NCBI GenBank assembly: GCA_938042055.1
Contig: CALIRX010000042.1
Coordinates: 1-16,752 of the forward strand
Source: an uncultured Candidatus Saccharibacteria bacterium
GTDB lineage: Bacteria; Patescibacteriota; Saccharimonadia; Saccharimonadales; Saccharimonadaceae
Direction: 5' to 3'
DNA: 16,752 nucleotides
How positions within the stretch are numbered: the first letter of the stretch is position 1; each line of letters opens with the position of its first letter. The position numbers were made by a program, and so were the translations under genes. Below are positions 12,275 through 16,752 of this stretch, piece after piece. The notes below the pieces were generated by a model that saw only the letters and a list, made by a program, of their open reading frames with translations, did no database searches and was not told the origin of the DNA.

Positions 12275-14821
12275 TTATCTGTTTATCTGACCATAAAAAG
12301 CTTCTTGCTGCTCGCTCGTTAACACATTCTGCACTTCAGCCCAAACCTTAGCCTCCGCCTCATGGACATTGTGACTATTTACCGCAGACCCGTCTAGGAC
12401 CTGATGCAATTGACCCTTGGTGATAGCTCGCTGATGTTGTAAATCAAACAATACTCTTACTTGTTTATTAGCCTTGTTTTTCATTGCGTCCACTATCAGC
12501 GCGATTTGCTCATCTGTTATGGCGGGGATTTTTTGCTGCCGCTCTGGACCGAGTATCAGCGAGCCGACTTTCGGCCGCGTCACACGAACCAAGTCACCAT
12601 TAGGAGCAACTCTATCACCAAGGGATTCAGACACAGCGCTGCTACTCAAGGCTTGAGCAACTTGATTCTTGGTTACTGGTAAAATTGTGTTGAGTGTGTA
12701 TCGACGACCGTCATGCGCATCATACCACCACGGTAAAGCCAGCACTAACGTCAATGCCTCCGAGCCTATACGTCGCACTAAGCTGTGCGAACTAATTTCA
12801 TACTCAGAAATACCACGTTCGCCGGTGTGAATGTTCGTGTATTGGTTGACTGTTGTTCGTCCAATGCGCCGACTACCAGCTTTGGTATACAATAATTCCT
12901 GAAACCCGCGCACCAAAGCCACCGATATATTGTATTTTTCCTCGCTGTTTAGTTCACCCATGTCGATATCGTTTGGATTAACCGACAGACGCCGACATAT
13001 TTTACTAAATTGATAGTGAATATTATCCGCCTTATTGGGATCAATACCATTAGTCAGGTAGACGTCATTGTCAGTACGACAGCCGTCATAAATCTCTCTG
13101 GTTTTCAAAAAAGCATCGTATTCGGCAAAAAAGTCATCTGTTGTATCGGGGCTGACAAATTCCTGGAACAATTCCTTTGGTTGATGCCAGGCGGCAAAGC
13201 CACCACCCGAGACGGAGGCTGCCATGGCCGATAATGCCAACACTTCACGTAAGCTTCCCCCATTCTTAATCATTTCTGCTAATGACCGAGAAAGTTCTGG
13301 CGACAATGGTAAACTATCCATAAACTCACCAATTTTTGTGATCTGCCCCTCTCCATCAATTGCTTCCAGGGTTTCCAGCAAATCGTACGACTCTTGAATA
13401 ACTTTTTTACTAGCAACAGGATGCATCAGGTATCGGTTCAGATCCTCAAAATCACCATTCAGATGGATAGCCGACAAAACGTTGCGCACAATATTCGTGT
13501 GATATATCTCCGGTGGAATATGCTGTTCACGGGACGCAATATCATAAAATCCTTTCAGCTCATCCGGCAAATAAATCTTATCGTAAGATATCGGACGAGC
13601 CAATACAAACTTAGCGCCATCAATATCACGACCGCCCCGCCCCGCCTGCTGCATCAGCTCTGCTTGAGTACACAATCGAGGCGGCAACCCCTCCGTGCCC
13701 TCTTCACCAATCTCCTTACTCTTCGTCAGTCCATTTGACAGCACCAAATCGACCTCAGGGATGGTGATGCCAGATTGTCCAGCCGAGGTCGAAACGATGA
13801 CAAACGACTCATCTTCTGCTGGTTTGGCAGTAAAAATCTCTCGGCGTGCAGCTTCTGATATGCCAGAATGTAGTTTGAAAAATCGTATTTTCCCGGATTG
13901 ATGGCGAGTATGACGTTTGATTGACGCAATGGTCTCATCAATACTCCTCACGCCTTCAACAAAGATTAGTGATTTTTTCGAGTCCTTACCATATTCAAGG
14001 TAGGCTTCGGATGCGGTATTCACCTTATCTTCTTCAATATCAATATCATGCGGCCGACCCTCAATGGTTACGACTGGTAGTTCTGACCCATTAATATCTT
14101 CGTACATCGCCTGAGAAACTTCTGTATCAGGCGTGGCACTAGAAAAAGCCATATGCCATTTGCCGGTATTCTCTATCGATTTTGCCGCCAGAGCGGTAGC
14201 AAATTCCATCTCCAAATTGGCTTCATGTATTTCATCAACCAGGATAAGCGTCTTCTCGTCCTGCCAGTCGCTAGAAAATTGTTCCAGCTTTTTCGTAAAC
14301 GTTGCTGGAGTCATGAAACAGAGCCTAGTGTCCGGCGTCGCTTCAGTGGCACGTCCGTGAATCTTGCCCACCAAGTGATTAGGATATTGTTCGCCAAGCT
14401 GTTTACGCAAACTCTTCTCGACATATTCAGTAACATTATCGACGATAACCCGCCGCGGCATCAACACCACGACACGATCAAACCGCTCCAGCGCATACTG
14501 AGCGGTTTGCGTCGTTTTACCACTACCCGTCGGTCCGCACAGCCAGGATATTTTACTTTTCGATAATGTGTCTAATATCTCTGCTTTGTGCTTATATGCA
14601 GGTAGTTTTTTGTCACCAAGATCATAGTCAGCAAAAGTAGTTTCCGGTAGTTTACTGTACCGTTCCCGCAATTCTTTTAAACGCTGTCGCCTCTGTTCGG
14701 GCGGTTCACCATAACTATACGACGGTTGACTGGGTCTTTCAATATTTCGACTCAATAAATGACTACTGCTAGGTTCTTGCAATCTACGTAAATAGCTCGG
14801 ACGCCGAACTCCATCTTTCAC
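12275..14821 (-). CDS. DEAH-box ATP-dependent helicase (HrpA/HrpB-like)
   Basis: Probable RNA helicase. It has 848 residues, close to HrpB-type length and shorter than E. coli HrpA. RecA domain 1 carries Walker A GPTGSGKTT (96-104), motif II DEIH (196-199) and motif III SAT (228-230). RecA domain 2 carries LIFVEG, STSAGQSGITIPEVDLV (motif V) and QQAGRGGRD (motif VI, 391-399). In motif VI the usual second-position Arg is Gln, while the later two arginines are kept. Winged-helix and HA2-like helical regions follow (about 440-560). The last 250 residues are not recognised. The N-terminal 60 residues are basic and proline-rich. The start is GTG at 14821, supported by AAAGGAG (14836-14830) 8 bases upstream. 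No terminator is visible after the stop. Confidence 0.9.
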   Translation of the reverse strand: MKDGVRRPSYLRRLQEPSSSHLLSRNIERPSQPSYSYGEPPEQRRQRLKELRERYSKLPETTFADYDLGDKKLPAYKHKAEILDTLSKSKISWLCGPTGSGKTTQTAQYALERFDRVVVLMPRRVIVDNVTEYVEKSLRKQLGEQYPNHLVGKIHGRATEATPDTRLCFMTPATFTKKLEQFSSDWQDEKTLILVDEIHEANLEMEFATALAAKSIENTGKWHMAFSSATPDTEVSQAMYEDINGSELPVVTIEGRPHDIDIEEDKVNTASEAYLEYGKDSKKSLIFVEGVRSIDETIASIKRHTRHQSGKIRFFKLHSGISEAARREIFTAKPAEDESFVIVSTSAGQSGITIPEVDLVLSNGLTKSKEIGEEGTEGLPPRLCTQAELMQQAGRGGRDIDGAKFVLARPISYDKIYLPDELKGFYDIASREQHIPPEIYHTNIVRNVLSAIHLNGDFEDLNRYLMHPVASKKVIQESYDLLETLEAIDGEGQITKIGEFMDSLPLSPELSRSLAEMIKNGGSLREVLALSAMAASVSGGGFAAWHQPKELFQEFVSPDTTDDFFAEYDAFLKTREIYDGCRTDNDVYLTNGIDPNKADNIHYQFSKICRRLSVNPNDIDMGELNSEEKYNISVALVRGFQELLYTKAGSRRIGRTTVNQYTNIHTGERGISEYEISSHSLVRRIGSEALTLVLALPWWYDAHDGRRYTLNTILPVTKNQVAQALSSSAVSESLGDRVAPNGDLVRVTRPKVGSLILGPERQQKIPAITDEQIALIVDAMKNKANKQVRVLFDLQHQRAITKGQLHQVLDGSAVNSHNVHEAEAKVWAEVQNVLTSEQQEAFYGQINR

Positions 14822-14829
14822 ACTACTCT

Positions 14830-14873
14830 CTCCTTTATACTCACATTGTAGATAGGAGAAAGTAAAATAGCAA
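14830..14873 (-). promoter_or_regulatory. Promoter and Shine-Dalgarno of the DEAH helicase gene
   Basis: Minus strand: -35 TTGCTA (14873-14868, 4 of 6), a 17-base spacer, -10 TACAAT (14850-14845), and Shine-Dalgarno AAAGGAG (14836-14830). The leader would be about 16 bases. Unlike most first genes here, it is leadered with a normal ribosome site, and its start codon is GTG. Confidence 0.6.
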
Positions 14874-14920
14874 ACGTAAGCGTCTTAGCTTTTTCTTGTC
14901 TAGTTTGTCTAACTTAAAAA

Positions 14921-14951
14921 ACGAATATTTGTATAGCAAATCGCAATTCGT
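14921..14951. other. Imperfect stem-loop in the helicase-pyrH divergent gap
   Basis: ACGAATATTTG (14921-14931), loop TATAG, then CAAAT, a 4-base bulge CGCA, and ATTCGT (14946-14951): an 11-bp stem with one bulge. It lies about 50 bases upstream of the pyrH promoter and about 50 bases upstream of the helicase promoter. It could be an operator or chance. The rest of the 195-base gap holds only the two promoters. Confidence 0.35.
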
Positions 14952-15001
14952 ATTACACTGCCGCCTCCCTTTTGCATTTATGTTATTTTTCAAGCGCGCT
15001 A

Positions 15002-15010
15002 TGATACACT
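15002..15010 (+). promoter_or_regulatory. Extended -10 promoter of pyrH
   Basis: Reads TGaTACACT (hexamer 15005-15010), GGTGTC (6 bases), then the ATG at 15017. This repeats the geometry of the polA, dnaG and other promoters. An overlapping alternative, TATGAT (15000-15005), would leave a leader of about 4 bases. There is no good -35 and no Shine-Dalgarno. Confidence 0.55.
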
Positions 15011-15016
15011 GGTGTC

Positions 15017-15721
15017 ATGACAAAACGCATTCTACTCAAATTATCAGGTGAACAACTTCAAGGCGAATTCGCTAGCGGCTTTGACCCAAAACGCGCTCGC
15101 TGGATTGCCGAACAAATTCGACCAGCGCTGGACGACGGGGCTGAAATTGTAATTATGGTTGGCGGTGGCAATTACGTTCGCGGCAATCAAATCATCGGTC
15201 ACGGAATCCAACCTGTTTCCGCTCACAATATCGGGATGCTTTCTACGCTTATGAACGCCATTGCTTTGGCTGACGTATTAAATGACGCGGGACTGCCAAC
15301 TCGCGCATTATCTACGGTTGAAGTCAATCAATTTATTGACCACTATACTTTCCGACGCGCAATTAGCCATATTAAGAAAAACCGCATTGTTATTGTGGCT
15401 TGCGGCACTGGCAGACCGTTTCTGACTACTGATACTGCAGCGTTAAATCTAGCACTGGAAATGCAATGTGACGCCGTGGTTAAAACAACGAAAGTCGACG
15501 GAGTTTACGATAAAGATCCTATGAAATTCCCTGACGCCGTAAAAATTGATCATTTATCTTACCAAGAAGCCCTGACAAATCCTAACATTGCCGTTATGGA
15601 TAAGGCAGCAATTGGACTAGCCATGGACGAACACATTCCAGTTGTAATTTGTGATTTGATCACAGACGGAAATATTCTCCGCGCAACCCGCGGAGAATCA
15701 GTAGGCACACTTATTAGTTAA
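15017..15721 (+). CDS. pyrH: UMP kinase
   Basis: Phosphorylates UMP to UDP with ATP, supplying pyrimidines for RNA and DNA. The 234 residues match bacterial UMP kinases of the amino-acid-kinase fold. Visible motifs: N-terminal RILLKLSGEQL (Lys and Gly of the phosphate site); EIVIMVGGGNYVRG; HNIGMLSTLMNAIALADVL; IVIVACGTGRPFLTTDTAALNLALEM; and AVVKTTKVDGVYDKDPMKFPDA, the nucleotide-binding segment. The C terminus ends DGNILRATRGESVGTLIS, as expected. The ATG follows an extended -10 by 6 bases with no Shine-Dalgarno. It stands alone: the helicase gene is divergent and mscL is convergent with only 4 bases between the stops. In Saccharibacteria with reduced de novo nucleotide synthesis such a kinase would serve salvage; this is inferred, as the window holds no other pyrimidine gene. 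Confidence 0.97.
   Translation: MTKRILLKLSGEQLQGEFASGFDPKRARWIAEQIRPALDDGAEIVIMVGGGNYVRGNQIIGHGIQPVSAHNIGMLSTLMNAIALADVLNDAGLPTRALSTVEVNQFIDHYTFRRAISHIKKNRIVIVACGTGRPFLTTDTAALNLALEMQCDAVVKTTKVDGVYDKDPMKFPDAVKIDHLSYQEALTNPNIAVMDKAAIGLAMDEHIPVVICDLITDGNILRATRGESVGTLIS
15674..15698. terminator. Perfect 10-bp hairpin inside the pyrH 3' end, possible mscL terminator
   Basis: ATTCTCCGCG, loop CAACC, CGCGGAGAAT: ten perfect pairs, five of them in the GC-rich CCGCG/CGCGG part. It is within pyrH codons, ending 23 bases before the pyrH stop. Read on the minus strand it lies about 27 bases after the mscL stop and is followed by ATTTCC, a weak T-run. It may terminate mscL or shield the pyrH mRNA 3' end. 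Confidence 0.45.
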
Positions 15722-15725
15722 GGTT

Positions 15726-16163
15726 TTAATCTTTTTTCTTATCTAATTTATCGAGTTTCAAGAAGTGAATGATTGCATATACAACAAATGCAACGGCTAT
15801 CAACGTAATTAACGAGCTAACGAATGCGCCGTATAAAAACTCGCCTTTACGTCCAGCAACTTCAACTGTGAATGAAGCTGATTGCAATCCTTGCTGAGAA
15901 CCGACAACCAGCTGTACTAGCGGATCAATAAATGCTGTTACCAATTTTTTCACAGTATCACCAGCCGCGGTACCGATTGCCAAACCAACCGCCATACCGA
16001 CAACGCCCTGTTCGCGAATAAAATTAACAAATCCAGCCATATGAGTGTCTTTTATAGCTGCACTTACAATTTTCTTCTCTTTAAGAGCGGCAACTTTCGC
16101 GGCTGCCTTAGCACTCTTAGAAACCAACTTTTTAGCCGATTTGTCGACACTAGGTTTTGCCAT
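15726..16163 (-). CDS. mscL: Large-conductance mechanosensitive channel (MscL)
   Basis: Membrane tension valve that releases solutes on osmotic downshock. It has 145 residues. The channel part starts at about residue 43: the amphipathic helix MAGFVNFIREQ, then TM1 VVGMAVGLAIGTAAGDTVKKLVTAFIDPLVQLVVG with the family's small-residue packing pattern and the conserved D-P at its end, a periplasmic loop of about 30 residues, and TM2 SSLITLIAVAFVVYAIIHFLKL followed by a lysine-rich tail. The first about 42 residues are an unusual Lys/Ala/Ser-rich extension (AKKLVSKSAKAAAKVAALKEKK) that most MscL proteins lack. The ATG at 16163 has AAAAGGAG 8 bases upstream. The ATG of Met42 could be an internal start but lacks a clear ribosome site. 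It lies 34 bases after argS and is convergent with pyrH. Confidence 0.9.
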   Translation of the reverse strand: MAKPSVDKSAKKLVSKSAKAAAKVAALKEKKIVSAAIKDTHMAGFVNFIREQGVVGMAVGLAIGTAAGDTVKKLVTAFIDPLVQLVVGSQQGLQSASFTVEVAGRKGEFLYGAFVSSLITLIAVAFVVYAIIHFLKLDKLDKKKD

Positions 16164-16171
16164 AATAAATT

Positions 16172-16202
16172 CTCCTTTTATTCTTTATTATTGGATATTA
16201 TA
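16172..16202 (-). promoter_or_regulatory. Shine-Dalgarno and possible -10 of mscL
   Basis: Shine-Dalgarno AAAAGGAG (16179-16172), 8 bases before the ATG. A TATAAT (16202-16197) overlaps the argS stop and would give a leader of about 27 bases. No -35 or TGn is present, so this promoter is weaker evidence than the ribosome site. Confidence 0.45.
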
Positions 16203-16752
16203 TCTTATTTGGCGCCACGATTCCCAAAATAGCCAGTCCAGCCTTAAGAATGTCGGCATAAATTGCCACGATTCCTACGCGATGCGCCTCTTTGTCGCTA
16301 CCAATAACCTGATTTTTCTCGTAGTAACGATTAAATTCCTGCGCCAATTCAAACAAATATGTACATATGTGGTGAGGCTCCAAACTCTCCTTAGCGCGAT
16401 CAACCACGTCCACGTACTCACTCAACTTTCTGACCAGCATTTTGTCCTCGTCAAACAACTCTGTCGGAAAGGCAATTTCCTTGTCGGATTTAGCTAAAAT
16501 ACCTCGCGCTCGAGCGTGAGCATATTGCAAGTAACTTCCCGTATTTCCTGTCAAACTTACCGCGTCATTAATATCAAATATGACGTCGCCGCCGATCTTC
16601 ACTTTCAAGAATTGATAACGAAGCGCGCCAGCAATCACGTCGTCAGTTGGTTCGCCGCCAGCATTTTTAATCGCCTTCTTAAACTCATCGAACAGCCAGC
16701 CAATTGTAACAACCTCACCCGTTCGAGAACTCATTTTTCCAGTTGTCAATTT
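16198..16752 (-). CDS. argS: Arginyl-tRNA synthetase, C-terminal part, runs off the window
   Basis: Class I synthetase that charges tRNA-Arg. The last about 184 residues are visible. The segment begins KLTTGKMSSRTGEVVT, the KMSKS signature in the 'K-M-S-x-R-x-G' form usual for ArgS. It is followed by GALRYQFLKVKIGGDVIFDINDAVSLTGNTGSYLQYAHARARGIL, the conserved catalytic-core end with the 'Y-x-Q-Y-A-H-A-R' stretch. The anticodon-binding DALR domain comes next: HHICTYLFELAQEFNRYYEKNQV and RVGIVAIYADILKAGLAILGI. The gene continues past 16752, so the in-frame TTG at 16749 is not its start. It is followed by mscL after 34 bases. Confidence 0.96.
   Translation of the reverse strand, partial: KLTTGKMSSRTGEVVTIGWLFDEFKKAIKNAGGEPTDDVIAGALRYQFLKVKIGGDVIFDINDAVSLTGNTGSYLQYAHARARGILAKSDKEIAFPTELFDEDKMLVRKLSEYVDVVDRAKESLEPHHICTYLFELAQEFNRYYEKNQVIGSDKEAHRVGIVAIYADILKAGLAILGIVAPNKI

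Noticed and set aside
1..16752. Recoded stop codon (TGA as Gly), as in Absconditabacteria/Gracilibacteria
   Set aside because: TGA ends mutM, dnaG and orn at their expected C termini, so the standard bacterial code applies.
1..16752. CRISPR array, tRNA or rRNA gene, insertion sequence
   Set aside because: I saw no spaced direct repeats, cloverleaf with a T-loop GTTCGA-type motif, transposase motif or terminal inverted repeats on either strand.

Overview
The window looks like a core-genome segment of a small-genome Patescibacteria (CPR) bacterium, most likely Candidatus Saccharibacteria (TM7). This is a judgement from gene content and protein style and was not tested by any search. TGA is used as a normal stop (mutM, orn, dnaG), so the genome does not use the Gly-UGA code of Absconditabacteria/Gracilibacteria. 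GC content is moderate to low, intergenic gaps are very short, and many genes overlap by 4 bases.

Layout. (1) Positions 1-4511, minus strand: polA, a membrane-anchored unknown protein, mutM and the start of a holA-like gene, tightly packed. (2) Positions 4542-6092: two divergently arranged orphan genes whose composition differs from the core genes; this looks like an accessory patch. (3) Positions 6226-6819, plus strand: a P-loop kinase-like protein, tail to tail with a dnaG-rpoD operon (9512-6820, minus), which carries the primase and the primary sigma factor. (4) Positions 9566-10177: a second membrane-anchored unknown, divergent from dnaG and convergent with an orn-mmcQ pair. (5) Positions 11073-12138: a nucleotidyltransferase of the poly(A)-polymerase/CCA-adding type, apparently split by a frameshift, followed by a 68-bp broken copy of the orn 5' end (12188-12255). 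(6) A DEAH-box helicase (14821-12275), then pyrH on the plus strand, mscL on the minus strand and the 3' end of argS.

The genes mainly serve DNA replication and repair (HolA, PolA, DnaG, MutM), transcription (RpoD), RNA turnover and remodelling (Orn, DEAH helicase), UMP phosphorylation (PyrH), translation (ArgS) and osmotic safety (MscL).

The most striking signal is a promoter architecture that recurs across the window. At seven first-in-transcript genes, and also at orn and its remnant, a -10 hexamer (usually the extended TGnTAnnnT form) ends exactly 6 or 7 bases before the start codon. Transcription should therefore start at or almost at the start codon, giving leaderless mRNAs. Operon-internal genes (rpoD, holA, mmcQ, mutM) and a few first genes (the DEAH helicase, mscL, the 5463 gene) instead have Shine-Dalgarno-like sites. 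The sigma factor encoded here keeps the residues known to read the extended -10 element. A second clear oddity is that DnaG has lost all four zinc ligands of its N-terminal CHC2 domain.
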